DNA of 64,000 nucleotides, taken from assembly GCA_029747585.1 (NCBI GenBank), contig JAPEVF010000071.1, forward strand, positions 60,546 to 124,545. Direction: 5' to 3'. The stretch's first letter is position 1; each line of letters opens with the position of its first letter. The notes under the pieces were generated by a model that saw only the letters and a program-made list of their open reading frames with translations, was not told where the DNA came from and did no database searches. Origin of the DNA: Pleurotus djamor (lineage: Eukaryota; Basidiomycota; Agaricomycetes; Agaricales; Pleurotaceae). Shown one piece after another: positions 10,298 to 23,031 of this stretch. Position numbers and translations under genes: made by a program.

Positions 10298-13263
10298 ATG
10301 GCCATTTCAGCATCACAAAAGACCGCGGCTGAAGAGACAATACAGATACTATGCACTGCTACTGCAGGCAGAAGCCGGCGACAGCTCTCCGGAATGTTCA
10401 TGGATTTGGTGGATAGAAAGGATTGGGCTCATTATTACGAGGTAAATTGACGCGACAAAGGAGACTCTGCTCATCTCAAGGCCGACGTTAACTTTTAGGT
10501 GATTCCTGAGCCAAGATGCTTGAGCCAGATCCGTTCGGGCTTGGAAAAGAACCGATACAAAGATGCTGTCGACGTTTACACGGATCTGTCACTGGTCTTC
10601 TGGAATGCACTGTTCTACAACGAACCCGACAGCCAGATAGCGAACGATGCGACAGCTCTGAAGGTGGAGTCTACTTTTCTTTCTGGAATACTTCTGGCCT
10701 TCTCCCGTCGAATCGCTAATAATATGCGTAGGTGATGCTGGAAACGGAGTGGAAGAAACGGCCAGTGCTTCCCTTGCCGCGGTCATTTTCTCCCCCTCCA
10801 TCGTCAGCTCAGAAGGTTCACGGGATGGCCGTGGATGCGGATGTGCCGTCGCCTTCAGCATCATCAACTTCTGTACCTCCTGCTGCCCCAGCGCCGCCTC
10901 AGAAACAGCCGTCGAAATCGAGCCCTTCATTGCCCGTGCAACCTCCTGCTTCGACAGAGGCTCCTGTCCTTTCAACAATGCCACCTCAGACGTATCGTTC
11001 GCCCACCCCAGATATTGAGGTCGACATCGAAGGGGAGTCGTCAGATGTAGACGTTCAAGGGGGTGATTCGGAGGCAGGACCTGATGTGGCGCGCAATCCA
11101 GCCGACGAGGAGATCGTGCGACAACTTGAAAAAGGCTTACCCAAGTGGCCAGGCTTTTCGGACTCGGGTTGGAGACATGATATCTCCTCGGTATGGCATC
11201 CCTTCATGTGGACCGACGCGTCGCTGAATTCTCGTCTTGTCCAACAGGACAAGTACTCCGACATTGTCCACGCTATCAAGACGTACAAAGATGTCATGTG
11301 GGTATGGTATCCTTCTCGGTTGCTTAAGCCATATTGACCAAACTTCACCGCGGCAGTGGGAATCGTCTTGCCACCGCCCTGGAAAGTATTCCCGATGAAT
11401 CCTTGATTCCAAACTTGTCATACTCAGTACGCTCACGTGGTTGCTCGGCGTACACAACCCATTCACATCACTACACAGGCACCTTTATCTTTGAAGTTGA
11501 TCGAGGTATGGCACAGCCTTTCCTGGCATCCCTCGACCCTAATCCCGGGCCTGTAGTCGCGTGCTCGTCATAAGAACTATGCAACATCAAAGGATTTCGA
11601 TATGGATATGGTTAGACTGTTCGAGAAAGCACGTCGATGGCATGAGAGCGGTACTGAGCCATATGGCCGGGTCCTGATACTTCAGGTAAGTACACTCCAT
11701 CTTCGCGGGTAACGCGTTCATTTACCAGCCACGCTCAGCGCCTGTACCAAGCTTTGACTTCGCACAAGCCACCGAGTGGTCCTCCGTACACGTCGACTCA
11801 AGGGTTCGCATTCATGGTGGCCGGTCCTGGGTCCAGCATTCTTAGTAACTCTGGAGTCGAAGCCCTTGCCCTCCCCTCTGGGCGTGTCAGCTTGAAGCTA
11901 AAGTCAATTGTCGACCAGCTCGATTACAAGGGTTGGTCAATCAAGCTAGGTGACTGGGTGCATATCAGCAACCCAGATGATCCAGCTCGACCAATACCTG
12001 GTCAAGTGTTCAGATGTTGGACATCCACTGACCCGTAAGCCCGTTTCGTTCTCCTTGTATTTGTTTAGTAGTCTTATCGGCATACGTTACCCTACAGGGC
12101 AAGAATGGGTGAACCAGGAATAACTGTTGCTTGGTATTACCGTCCTGAGCAGGTGGGTACTCACGAGGATTCTTGGTGTCCTTGATTGACGGCATTTCAT
12201 CAGACCTTCCATCCGGCAAGCCGTACATTCTTTGAGAACGAGGTTTTCAAAAGTGGTAAGCGTGCATTGACACTTTGTTGATTCTTTGATATGTTCAAAC
12301 TGCAATCTCCTAAATAAGGACACATGGGGGACCATCCCCTTGAGGACCTCATTGAAAAGATAGCCGTTCAATTCACCACTCGGCATATCCGCGGACGTCC
12401 AAGACCACCTTACTGGTATCCTGGATGGCCCATCTATGTTTGCGACTCACGATATCACGAGCAAGATCATACCTTCGTGCGCGTGAAGAACTGGAGCTCA
12501 TGCATCCCCGAGGTTATGCGCAAGAATGCTGAATACATGCCTATATACGAATTCGAGCGAACTGTTTATCCGAGGCGTTTGTTGAGCCCGTTTCTCTTGA
12601 AAAGCGGGAAGTCCGCCGTGAAAGGCCCAGGGGGGATCATCGATGGCAACAATGCCACGGATACTGATGTTTCTTCGCTAGGAAGAAAGAGGACCAAGCG
12701 GGGTGGTGTGGACATATCAACGCCTGCGAAGGGTGCCTCACCAGCGCCGTTCGGTGATCCATCAAGTTCAACACCGATGGTTCCGGGCTATCAATACCAA
12801 AGTTCCCAACTTACTCACCAATTGATCCCAACCACCCAACGTCCAGATCGCTCTATCACTTCAGTCGCTGGTCCCCTACTTGGTACTCAAATACAAAGCG
12901 AGGAATTATCCCCCGAGCTTGGTGAGTACAGCATTGATCATCCCCATCATCGTTTCTTCCATTCCTATCTGCTCGCTTCTGGTCTGATATTCCCTCCCCT
13001 CAGCGAGGTATTTTGACAGGGATCCCGAGACCAATGAGGTACTTTGGTTCGCCGGGCCACCACTGGATATTGCGATGCCCCCTGCGCCCAAGCATAGCAT
13101 GGAGTATCTGCATTTCCTGGCCCATAAGCGAAAGAAGGCTCTCTCTGTGACAGATCAAATGGATGTTGACCCATCATCCGTCAAGCGCCCTAAACATGAA
13201 GGACAACTCACAATGATGGAGACAATGAGGAACATAATAAAGGAGCTGCCTTCGTCGCCATAG
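10298..13263 (+). CDS. RSC/PBAF-type chromatin remodelling subunit, two bromodomains plus BAH (Rsc1/Rsc2-like)
   Basis: About eleven exons encode roughly 790 residues. Bromodomain 1 occupies about residues 10-110, with the acetyl-lysine-pocket asparagine in the FYNEPDS turn. A Pro/Ser-rich and acidic linker (VDIEGESSDVDVQ) follows. A second, more divergent bromodomain lies at about residues 240-370 and has RRWHESGTEPYG where the Asn-containing turn is expected. The BAH domain follows (KLGDWVHIS, PGQVFRCW, VAWYYRPEQTFHP, ending YVCDSRY). The C-terminus holds a basic stretch (GRKRTKRGG) and a FDRDPETNEVLWFAGPPL block. This order is that of yeast Rsc1/Rsc2, subunits of the RSC SWI/SNF-class remodeller that reads acetylated histones. 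All introns are short GT-AG and phase-consistent. The start gives a helix directly before bromodomain 1. Confidence 0.9.
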
Positions 13264-13961
13264 CCTCTTGCATCGGTATGGGAACTTTTTGCTCTTCTTC
13301 CTGTGCTTTTGTAGTGGTTTTGATATGCTTAGACCCTATCATGATGTTCATCGTAGATCGGGGCAGACGTTCATGTCCGACGTGTGGGTCATGAGTTATT
13401 GCTTCCGTTAGAGCTGAGGACGAGAAAACCTTACAGATGCTAGGCCTGAATACCTATTCAAGCAGTAATTAAGGTGATGCTGCGGCCGAAAAGAATGCGT
13501 CTCGTCACAAGCACTATGAATACCTTGCTGGAACCAGCTAGTTTCTCGATGGCTTTCCGCACATGTCAGGTTGTGTGAAAACATGGAGGTTCTCTTCTTG
13601 CGGTACATATGCACAGCTTCCCTATTCGCAGAAAGTAACTCTGAAGGCTCTCCACTTAATTATAAACTTCGCACGTCGCCGACCAACTACCCCATTCAGT
13701 ATAACGCTCTTCCAGGCCACACAATCTCCCCGTTTTCTGCCTGACCCATGGGTAGTCGCTAATGTCATCCTCCGTTGCCTTCTAAGATGGCTATTCTCAT
13801 CTCTGCATGGGTTCGACCATGCGTCCTTGTACCCGGGCCAAGCCTCCTCCAGCGCTTCATCACTGATATGACATCCTTATAATAGACATGTTCACGGCCA
13901 ATAGGTGGATTCGCTTTGTTTGCCCACCCACGCCCCCTTCCCCTCCCATACGTGCCAGTCA
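13264..13961. other. Intergenic, no gene seen
   Basis: About 700 bp between the RSC-like gene and the first membrane-protein gene. Short frames on both strands carry no motif. This is presumed terminator plus promoter; a pyrimidine-rich run precedes the ATG at 13962. Confidence 0.4.
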
Positions 13962-15831
13962 ATGCTTTCTTCGACGGTACTTCACCTCGTCGCAGCCCTT
14001 GCGGCACTTTCTCAGACTTCTGCTTCACTGCTTGAAGGTCGCCAAGCGCAAACCGATGCTATTTGCACTACTGATTTCTCGTGGGCCTCTAACCATCTCG
14101 GACAGTCACCGTGCATAGTCGCAGCCTACGTTTTTGGGGCGTGTGGTACAAACTGTGAGGAGATCGCATTTCTGAGTAGGAATTGTAGAATGTTGATTCA
14201 TTGCGACATAGCTTACAAAGTCAGACAATTGACCCCTCCAAATCGATATGATCCACCAACTTCAACAACAGCTAATCAATGTTCTTGGTGTGTTCTCCAC
14301 CCTTTTCAGCCCGTGTTAGACCTCAACATTATACCAGTTCTTGGGCAGCGTACAATCTCCTTCAAGCATGTGCCGCCTGTCAAGGCGCTTCATCAGGGTT
14401 TATCTCGACGTAAGTCCCCCAGTCTCCATAACTTGCCTGCACGGAGGCTGAATGAGTTCCTCAGTTGGGCCGGATGGGACTCCCCTTCGTGTGGCAACTT
14501 TCATAGTAATGAGGAGTGAGCGGATTGTTATATCTTTTTCTGAGTGGGCTGATGGAATGGCGCCAGATATTTCCCCCATGATATTGCGATTGCATCTGGC
14601 ACTGCACTGCCTGCATGGGCGGCTACGAACCGTACGTTGTCATATCTTGGTTCACTCAAGACGATTCCAAATTCATTCGTCATGTATAGCCAAATCATGG
14701 CCCAATCAGCAATTTAACGCTGAAGCAGCTCGACAATTGGCGCTCCAAGGTAGGTTCCTCAAACTGGATGAGTTTGTGTCACTCATCTCCTCGCCAGGAA
14801 CCCCCGATATATCGACTATCCCCCAGTCTACCCCCAAATCGTCCCCAGTCGGGCCAATCGTAGGCGGTGTGGTTGGAGGAGTAGCCGTAATAGGCATTGC
14901 ATGCGCAGTTTTCATCTTGCTTAGACTGCGCCGCCGCCGTAACTCCAATGGAACCAGTGCCGGCCTGGATAGTGACGACGGGCACGACGCGGTTCAAACC
15001 CTCCCCGCCAAACCGCAACATGCAAGAGGTCTCTCTGCAGAGTCGAAGCAGTCCCTCACCTCAGGCTACCTCAGTACTGGCTACACCCCTGCGACTTCGC
15101 CAAGCTTCATTGCTACACACAACACAGCGCTATCAAGTCCAACTCAGCTCGGACATTCAGACGATCTGCATTCGCAGTACCCTATGTCTCCTTCGTTGTT
15201 CTCTACTCCCTCCCCCATCATGCCACCCGTCAGTATACCGACTGCCTCTGGCCCGCTCCCTGAAGGTGGCTTCATCACTCCATTCACTGCAATCGGACCA
15301 TCCCTTCCAAATGACGCCCGCAGCGAGAAAAGTCGACTAGAGGGCGCTCACCTCACGGTTTACGATCATCCCACTACGCCGCCGAGCGTTTACGCTGAGA
15401 CTCGTATCGCGGATTCACGCCCAAGTACACCGGGTATTGGTCCTTCACGAAGGTTCAATCCTCCAGGATATGTTCCTCCTGCTCCATCCTCACCGCTGGC
15501 TCAACAACTAGAGTTTGATTTACCTGCGTACAGTCCGTCTGAAACATCATCCTCCCCGCGTCCCCGACGCGAGAAGGGTTCAGCGGATAGTCATGGTAGT
15601 GACTCTTCGGGAGCAGGCGGTCCGGCCTTCACCGCGAGGGGTACACATGTGCGCTCTATGAGCGAAGGCACCATAGGCGCGAGGAGTCTGGACAGTATGT
15701 CCGACATGGGCGGTATCACCAGTCGATTCCACGTCGAGGCGGAGGGTACTGCAACTCAAAGTGGACTGGAGACTGGAAACAGTGCGGTTCTGCATCACCT
15801 CACGACAAGGAACGACGGGCCAGTCATTTAA
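13962..15831 (+). CDS. Cys-rich single-pass membrane protein, tandem copy 1 (putative cell-surface sensor)
   Basis: Predicted type I membrane protein. A signal peptide (MLSSTVLHLVAALAALSQT) is followed by a Cys-rich ectodomain built from seven small exons, with blocks SPCIVAAYVFGACGT, YNLLQACAACQGAS and FPHDIAIASGTALPAW. A Gly-zipper membrane helix (GPIVGGVVGGVAVIGI) and an RLRRRR stop-transfer follow. The cytoplasmic tail of about 290 residues is Ser/Pro-rich and contains a PPGY motif (15460-15471). The layout recalls fungal wall-stress or nutrient sensors, but I cannot name a family. Splice phases agree exon by exon with the neighbouring paralogue at 16938-18869, which strongly supports this model. 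Stop at 15829-15831. Function inferred only from architecture. Confidence 0.8.
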
Positions 15832-16937
15832 TGTGTTTGTTCATTTTTTTTGATATTGACAGAATGTCCTACGTGTATAATTATTTACCCTTTGTTCCTA
15901 GTGTATTTTTGCTCGAGTCTTTGCCCGAGGCTTCGTCATCATTTCCATACTCGAAGCGTTTGTGCACCCTGGTACTCATCGACATCGCCCTCAGGTCGGG
16001 CCTCCTTCTAGTGATTTCAACGGAAGACGGAAGCACTAGGAAAAGGACTGTGTGACTCTGGGCCTTCAAAGATCTTCCCGACGCTCCAGAGCAACGAGTA
16101 TAGTCGTCATCGTGCGAGTCAGCCTCACAGTCTCGAACATGCCGGCGCCAGAACAACGCGGTGCGTAACCCACAGAGGACGGAAAACAATATGAGCTACC
16201 ACCGGATAACAGGAGCCGCTACGCTGCAGCTACCGAGCTGGCCAGTGACTTGCATTTCTGACTGAGAGCGGTCGGACGGGCTTTTGAGATGTGACTTGTT
16301 TGATCATCTTCAATCACCTTTCTGAGGGGCCGATACGGCTTTCATCAGCTGTGATGGGCCCTTTACCTACTGCGTAGTATGTACCCCGCCTTCTTCTACA
16401 GGAGAACTTTGACCTCAAAGAAGACACTGACCGACAAAGTTGAGTACATAGGGCTGACTCCTGTGATACCCCTGTGGCTCGAAAGTCCAATTCAGGTTTG
16501 CTCCTTCGCGGGTACTTTGATATCCAAGGCCGTCCTCTTCATGGGTTTAGGCGAAGAAGGAGATTGGCGTGTACGAATTTTTCATCATTTCATGAAAACA
16601 CTGGATGGCTGATATCAACGTAGGACAGAGGATGATTCGCGCCCAAGCTCCGTTTTTATGGTGTCGGCCCAGCATTCCACCTGTTATAAGTTGGTGGGAC
16701 ATGCCGACGCGCATTTTATCCGATCTCCTGGTAGGCCGGTTACACTGCCTACACTGCATGTTCATTGCTGCCCTGGTTACTACATGTGGTTAGATGAAAT
16801 TATAGGAAATGGGGTTGCGGACCCTTTTTTNGCGTTTTAGCGCTGCCGTGTTTCCAGATATTCATCACGCAAGAGACTGCGGTCATCGGTTTACTTTCTT
16901 TCCCCCCATCTCGGTACTGGACTGTTGGAGTCGAGAG
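15832..16937. other. Intergenic between tandem paralogues
   Basis: About 1.1 kb separating the two tandem membrane-protein genes. Short frames only, with a single N near 16831. No repeat or second partial copy of the paralogue was seen, so the duplication boundaries are not obvious here. Confidence 0.4.
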
Positions 16938-18869
16938 ATGATGCGTTTCCAGTCCCTCAAGCATCTTCTCACAGTGCTCTCTATCGTCAGCTCCGTCGTT
17001 GGCATCACACCTCGTGCGCTGGAGAAGCGACAGTTCCAAACAGATGCTGTCTGCGATACATCATTTGGATGGGCATCGAATTCCAGGCAGCAGACTCCTT
17101 GTATCGTGGCGGCGTATGTCAATGGTGCTTGCGGAACGAATAGTACGTTGACCCACTCTCTTCTGCCTTTCGTCGTTGGCTAATGCCGCCCCAATAAAGC
17201 CTACAGGGTGACCAAACTCCTTGATGGCAACCGATACAATGCTCCGAATGCAACAACGGCAAATCCATGCAGTTGGTAAGCCTATCTGGCGTCGAAAGCC
17301 TCGCAATCAGTGACTTCTTTGTCGTCTAGCTCTTGGGCGTCCTACAACTTATTGAGTGCCTGCACAGCCTGTCAGGGCATGGAACAGTCGATACCGACGT
17401 CAGTGAACCTTCTTAGTCTCTTTCCCCCCTTTCAACGACTCATCTTCGATCGATAGCTGGGACGCTTGGATATTCCAATGTTCGGATTTCCTCAGCAGCA
17501 GGTCAGTCACAAGTTTCCCACCGCTGCCGACATCCCCGCTTATCGCTTTTATTGGGGCAGTTATTTTCCGCCAGGGATTACACTTGCTTCCGGCACGTCG
17601 ATACCATATTACGCGGGCACAAATCGTAAGCACCCTCTCACTCATACAGAAAACAAATTGCCTCAATTTTGCTTGCTTCAGCCGAAAATTGGCCAAATCA
17701 CCAATTTGATCCCGTTCAAGCGCGAGCAATAGCGACTGAGAGTGAGTTCCAGACCATCTCCGGTTCATTCTGCTCTTCATTGCAATGCAAACGCCCTTTC
17801 TCTAGACAACAACGATCTAACTCCTAATGAAGAACGCGAAGACTCCAGCGGGACGCCTATCGGACCTATAGTAGGCGGTGTTGTTGGCGGCGTGGTCGTG
17901 GTCATTCTAGCTATCATCGCCACGGCCTTTGTCATTCACCGACGGAAGAAGCGTGGTAATCACGCCTCTCAGGCGTATGACCCAACGCCCACGCCCTTCG
18001 ACATGTCGAACATGCACCAACCAGCACCAGCGCCCACCCTGCACCTCCGCAGCCTTTCTGATATGTCTCAAAAATCGCTCACGACGACCGCCTACCTCGC
18101 CTCCACCACGCCGACCTCTCCGACCGCCCCCAGCGTGATCATGACACACATTTCGGCTCCAAGTGTTACACACTATGCCAACTCCGAAAGTCATTTCTCC
18201 GAGTTTGGTATGAACCACCCTCCTTCTGTATATTCCTCACCCTCTCCCCCACCACTCCCAAATTCTTCGGTCATGAGTCGCGAGAATATCATCGAACCGT
18301 TCAGGCTCGCCGCATCGGTAAATTCCCATGCCCGCACCGAACGAAGCGAGAAGTCTGGACTGGATGGTTATCCTGTCTATGATAGTCCATCCTCGCCTCC
18401 TGGTATTCCACCCATTGAACACATGTCAGACCCCAGCACGCCTCAAAGAAGACGAGTCAACCCTCCCGCATACTCACCTCCTGTACCGAGTTCTTCCCCC
18501 CAGATGTTGTCTCATACTCCTAGTATCGCTGGTCAATCCAGCCCTAGCGAGGGTCCAAGTAGTTGGACATCACCGAGTGCAGCTTTCATGGACGGCAAAG
18601 GTAGACGTATCAGAGAGAAGTACGCTCCTACTCAACGACGTGATTACGACCCATCAATCACGTCACCGAGTCCAACGGTCGTAACGGGTAGCGCCGGTTT
18701 TGCGGACGATCAGTCCCCAGATGTGTCTGTCATCCATGACACCCTTGGCTCGCAGTTTGGCGATCGTGATGGGAATGCTACCATGGTTGGTGGTCAGACA
18801 ATCGCCACAGGAAACAGCGACGTCTTCAACCGCTTGTCTGCCCCTGCTCCAGACAGAAGGCTTCCTTGA
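16938..18869 (+). CDS. Cys-rich single-pass membrane protein, tandem copy 2 (putative cell-surface sensor)
   Basis: Paralogue of the upstream gene in the same orientation. Signal peptide from the ATG at 16938 (MMRFQSLKHLLTVLSIV) with a dibasic site after it (LEKRQ). The ectodomain is again split over several small exons: TPCIVAAYVNGACGTN, YNLLSACTACQGM, FPPGITLASGTSIPYYAGTN, NWPNHQFDP. A Gly-zipper membrane helix (GPIVGGVVGGVVVVIL) is followed by HRRKKRG. The cytoplasmic tail of about 310 residues is Ser/Pro/Thr-rich with a PPAY motif (18462-18473) at the position matching PPGY in copy 1. Ectodomain and membrane helix are clearly conserved between copies, while the tails keep only short islands. 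Stop at 18867-18869. A wall-contact or signalling role is inference. Confidence 0.82.
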
Positions 18870-19038
18870 TGGCAAGCCCCTCTCTCTCTTCTTGTGCATA
18901 CTGTAACTTTTCGTGCTCGGTGTGACGATGCGGACAATGATTATTTATGGCTTGTTGCTTATTATGACTTCGAATGGTACCTACGTTTTGGTGTACGACA
19001 ACTTGTACATATCTTACTTGCGATGTGTTACCTCCTCA

Positions 19039-20189
19039 CTAACCGAACACCCCATCGTAGAGAGCATCCTTCCAGGTACTCCCCGTTGATCCGGACATTA
19101 TATCGCTGTTATCCATTTTACGCTGTACAACGACGCTGGGGACGATGGAGAAACTTTTGAGCCTTCCACTTATCACTAGCCAGGCGAATGCTTGGTCGAT
19201 CGCGCGAGAATAGGCAAATGGCGGATAAGTGAGATGCAAGAGAAGTCGTCGCGCTCCTTCGGCAGACAAGGCGTAGGCGTGCGTACACTTGGGTGCTTTG
19301 GATGGGTGTATCGTCACGGTCGTCGGTCCGTGCCCGTTGAAAAGGCGAACAAAACGGTTGGGGACTTGATTCAGAGGTTCGTGGTATGATTCATTGGACC
19401 AACAGTGTCCTACACGGTGATGTCGTGTGAGCAAAAACAATCATGCGGACACTGGACGCCATTCCCACCAAGAAAGACCACATCCCATTGCGAAGGCAAA
19501 AACTGCCAAGCGTGTCGTAATCTAACATCAATATCTCTTTCCATATCGATATCGTCTTCAAGAATGATGGCAGGTTCCGAGCTGTCGGATATTGCGACTT
19601 GATGGATTGCGGTGAGGTGAGAATGCCAGCAGGCGATCCTTGACCGTGTAAGCAGCAGGTGCTGAGGTAAGTCGGGAAAATAAGCGGTCAAGTCGTTGTC
19701 TCGTGCGGCACATGTCAAAGGCGCGGTACCAGCATCAGATTTGTTGGTCAGGCTAAGAAGCGGAGGGGTAACGCCGGGATATGCCCAGGACGCGTCCAGC
19801 CATTCGAAAGATTCAGGCCACCGAAAGCTTGTCGTCGCTGAGTTGATGCGGTTGAATTGTACATGCGAGATCAAGGAATCGACGATAGCATCCTCGGCAC
19901 TGGTTGCGTTGATATACGTCCAGGTCAGCCCAAGTGCCTTGCGCAGAGATTCCATTTTTCTTCGACGCTCGACTCGCTTCGGTAAGGATATCACTAGTAT
20001 TTGAGAATCAATGCCCAGAATGCTATGGCGGGGTCGCCATTGATAGACAAGGTGGAGCTTTTGAAGAAGTCGATCGCTGGGAACGTTGAAGACCAGACAC
20101 CAGCAGAGCAAGGAAGCCAGAAAGGCGCCGAAGAGTATTGAAGGATGACAAATTGAATTCCTTGTGAAGCGTATTCGTTGAGATATCAT
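19039..20189 (-). CDS. Glycosyltransferase family 25, type II membrane protein
   Basis: Two exons (19469-20189 and 19039-19409) with a 59-nt GT-AG intron give 363 residues. A single hydrophobic segment near residues 17-35 (ILFGAFLASLLCWCLVF) makes it a Golgi-type II membrane protein. The GT25 hallmarks are present: VISLPKRVERRRKM at the start of the catalytic domain, then an INATSAEDA strand, ARSHLTAI-like CWHSHLTAI, and the acidic metal-binding motif IILEDDIDMERD. After the intron comes a HAYALSAEGARRLL block, also typical of GT25. The family transfers galactose-type sugars in bacteria and animals; fungal substrates are not established. The gene is convergent with membrane-protein copy 2, 169 bp away. 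Start ATG at 20187-20189 directly precedes the anchor. Confidence 0.87.
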
Positions 20190-21391
20190 CCAAGTGAGAT
20201 GAAGAAAGGATGTCGTCGCAAACTTGATGGTAGATACGACAAACAGGCCACAAGTGGGCCTCAGTCACGGTGGTGAGCGCTTGAGTCCCTAGCCTCCTAA
20301 TCACAGAAAAAGCGTGGGACAGTTTGTTCCTGACTAGTCAGCCTGTGCCGCGGTCGCGAAAGTTGTTGCTTTGAAGCTTGAAGCTTGGAGCTTGGTCAAA
20401 ACACAGTTGATCAATTTTTAACGACCTAGACGACCAAGGTGGGCTTTACAGTTGATTCAACGTGCGGCCGTCTTCCCACGAGCTTTTGCAGCTTTATTCT
20501 TTGACGACCATTCGGATGCCAGTGGAGCCCCAATCACCGTGAATCCCACCGGATTCAAGTAATCCAAGATATCATTGACAACCCATGTTATTGGCTAGCG
20601 CGTATTACGCATGCACATGTGCACCACGAGAGGACCACTGCCACATCGCATTTGAAATCAAGTTTCAGGAAGCTTCTGAAGTCTGGTACGTCGCTTCTGT
20701 CGAATCGTGCTCTCATTCGTGTTCTAGCTAGTACTCACCATACCTTTCATGGACCCTTCAGTCACCTCATCGCAACGCAACATCATATACATGTGCTACT
20801 AGCCTAGGACAGGTCATCAGGCCTTTTCATAGGAATGGCTTTTTGAGCAGAGTTGTTGCAACACTGTCATCCGCGGCCCGGCTTGGCATGAAATATAATT
20901 TTAACAGACTCACCCTTCGCCGAAATCGCATCATTGGCGGCACTGACAAGAAGAACCACGGCTCATGGGGACTTTCACCGACGACAAATTACACACTCAT
21001 CAGATAATGATGAGGTAGGATGCATGTTCACGGAGATTTGAATGTCCGTTCGAAGCTCCTTGTGACCTACCACCCGCCTTCGGGCGTGAAACCACAACGT
21101 CAACTCACCACTTTGGGTGAAAGGTGAGCTCCACCCGTTGTAACTTCTTTGATTTCTCTATGCACCGTTCATTTACCGTTCATGTCTTCTAATATAATTG
21201 CAAAATGAGGCTTGGCCCGGGCGGCCCGCTCAAACCGTTTGACGGACTCACCGTTCGAACTTGCGAACTTGGAGGCAGAATGAGAAACATAACTTGGACC
21301 GAAAGTACTCCGATGTGGTCCTAGTCGTAGATATAAAAACCAGGTTGGCGAAGGGTAGAGGACTCAGCAATCCAGCTACATATCTCTTGAG
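20190..21391. other. Intergenic, divergent promoter region
   Basis: About 1.2 kb between the leftward GT25 gene and the rightward pectate lyase gene. It contains a short imperfect repetition of an AGCTTGAAGCTTGG-like unit near 20372-20396 and two GC-rich patches (around 20876 and 21220) sharing GGCTTGGC/GGCCCG-like words. These could be remnants of a repeat, but I cannot delimit an element. No gene seen. Confidence 0.35.
21332..21339 (+). promoter_or_regulatory. TATA-like box of pectate lyase gene
   Basis: A TATAAAAA run lies 60 bp before the ATG at 21392. This is in the range of fungal TATA elements for strongly induced secreted enzymes. Inferred from position only. Confidence 0.45.
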
Positions 21392-22676
21392 ATGAAGTTT
21401 TCCTTTGCAGCCATCGCTCTTATCGTTGTCCAGGTTGTTTCGGTTCGTATTCGCCATTGTTTCGTTCAATTGTACGATTGAAACGCTTTACTTTAGGCCT
21501 CCCCTTCACTATCGAAGAGAGCTTCAGTCAACGACGTTGCTACTCTCGGTTATGCGTCCTTGAACGGAGGGTGAGCAACCATGGATAGTCATAGTTTCGT
21601 CTTCTCGTACTCATTGATACACTTCCGTAGTACAACTGGAGGCTCTGGCGGACCAACGACCACCGTCACAACCCTTGCGGCCCTCACTTCTGCTGTGGCA
21701 GGCGATGCAAAGAAAATCGTCATTATCTCTGGGTCTATCTCTGGCGACGCTGTCGTCCGCGTTGGAGCCAACACCTCCATCCTCGGCAGAAATGCAGGTA
21801 TGATACGGACGGGAATATTGATCTGGCGCAATAACTGATTTTACTTGCCGTAGTTTTGACGGGCATCGGTCTTCGGGTTCTCGACGTGAACAATGTCATC
21901 ATCCGCAATGTTAAGATTGCGAAAGTTTTGGCTCCAGGCGACAACATCGGAATTCAGAACGCACACCAGGTTTGGGTCGACCACGTCGACCTCTCCAGTG
22001 ATCGGGACCACAGTAAGGACTTGTGAGTCTTGCAGTGTCTCATCGTTCAAGGTTCCATGAATCATTCGTGTATCTTTAGCTACGATGGACTTCTCGACAT
22101 CACGCACGGATGCACCGGGATCACCGTCACTAACAGCGTGCTCCACGATCATTGGAAGGGTTCTCTCATCGGTCACTCTGATAGCAACGGTGCTGAAGAT
22201 CGCGCCATCACTGTCACTTACGCCAACAATTTCTTCTTCACCCTCAACTCTAGGTAAGGTGTCTTGGCTTTGAAAATGATGGGTACCTGATTGATTGGCC
22301 ATCTCTACCCACAGGACCCCCTCGTTCCGCTTTGGAACCGGTCACATCTTCAACAACGTCTTCGACAACAACAATGATGGGATCAACACCCGCGATGGGG
22401 CTCAGCTCCTTGTTGAGAACAATGTTTGGACAGGTAAGCTTCCTTAACTCTCGAGTAGGATACGTCTTATTTGACTTGAATCTTGTAGGCACCAAGAAGC
22501 CTCTCTATGCCACCGACCAAGGATTCGCCGTGGCTCGAGGAAACGATTTCGGTGGTGCTGAAAACACCGCTCCTGTTGGCACCTTTACTTCTCCCCCGTA
22601 CTCTTACTCTTTGATTGCTACGGGTAGCGTACGCTCTGCTGTTGTTGGAACAGCTGGTGCTACAATCTCGTTTTAA
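21392..22676 (+). CDS. Secreted pectate lyase, polysaccharide lyase family 1
   Basis: Seven exons give a protein of about 320 residues. A signal peptide (MKFSFAAIALIVVQ) is followed by a Kex2-like site (SLSKRA). The PL1 beta-helix blocks appear in order: GYASLNGGTTGGSGG, KKIVIISGSISG, GIQNAHQVWVDHVDLSSD with calcium-binding acidic residues, then HDHWKGSLIGHSD. The NFFFTLNSR/TPSFRFG pair carries the expected catalytic arginine region and GHIFNNVFDN follows. Length fits the compact fungal PL1 type. It cleaves de-esterified pectin by beta-elimination, so the fungus can attack plant cell walls or litter. Introns are 45-60 nt GT-AG and phase-consistent. Stop at 22674-22676. Confidence 0.93.
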
Positions 22677-23031
22677 GACAGTGGAGGCTAGGAGCTGCCT
22701 CCCTTTTAAATAGGAGCATTTTCCACAATCAATAAATGTTTCTCACGATCACAAAACACAGTTGACCGATCGTCGCAACAAACCTTTGTAACCATGAATT
22801 TCTTGTCTTCTCTCCATCATCATCCGCCAGCCGATTTTCGTGCTGGCTGAATACTTCCCGGTGTCCCGGTTTCACGACGCTAGCCGGTCTTACACTGGCT
22901 ACGGGCCCATCGCAATACGGTGTCTAACTTCCCAGGAATATCTGGCGGTTCCACGTATCGTTTCCCGCCGTGTGAGCTCGGGGTAGTTTGTGGGTTGAAT
23001 ACGCCGTTTCGCACCATTGGAATCCTCAAGG
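22677..23031. other. Intergenic, no gene seen
   Basis: About 355 bp holding the 3' end of the pectate lyase transcript (AATAAA-like word near 22731) and the promoter of the Rgp1 gene. Nothing else supported. Confidence 0.5.

Noticed and set aside
20372..20396. Possible tandem repeat or transposon end
   Set aside because: Only about two imperfect units of an AGCTTG-containing word; too short to call an element.
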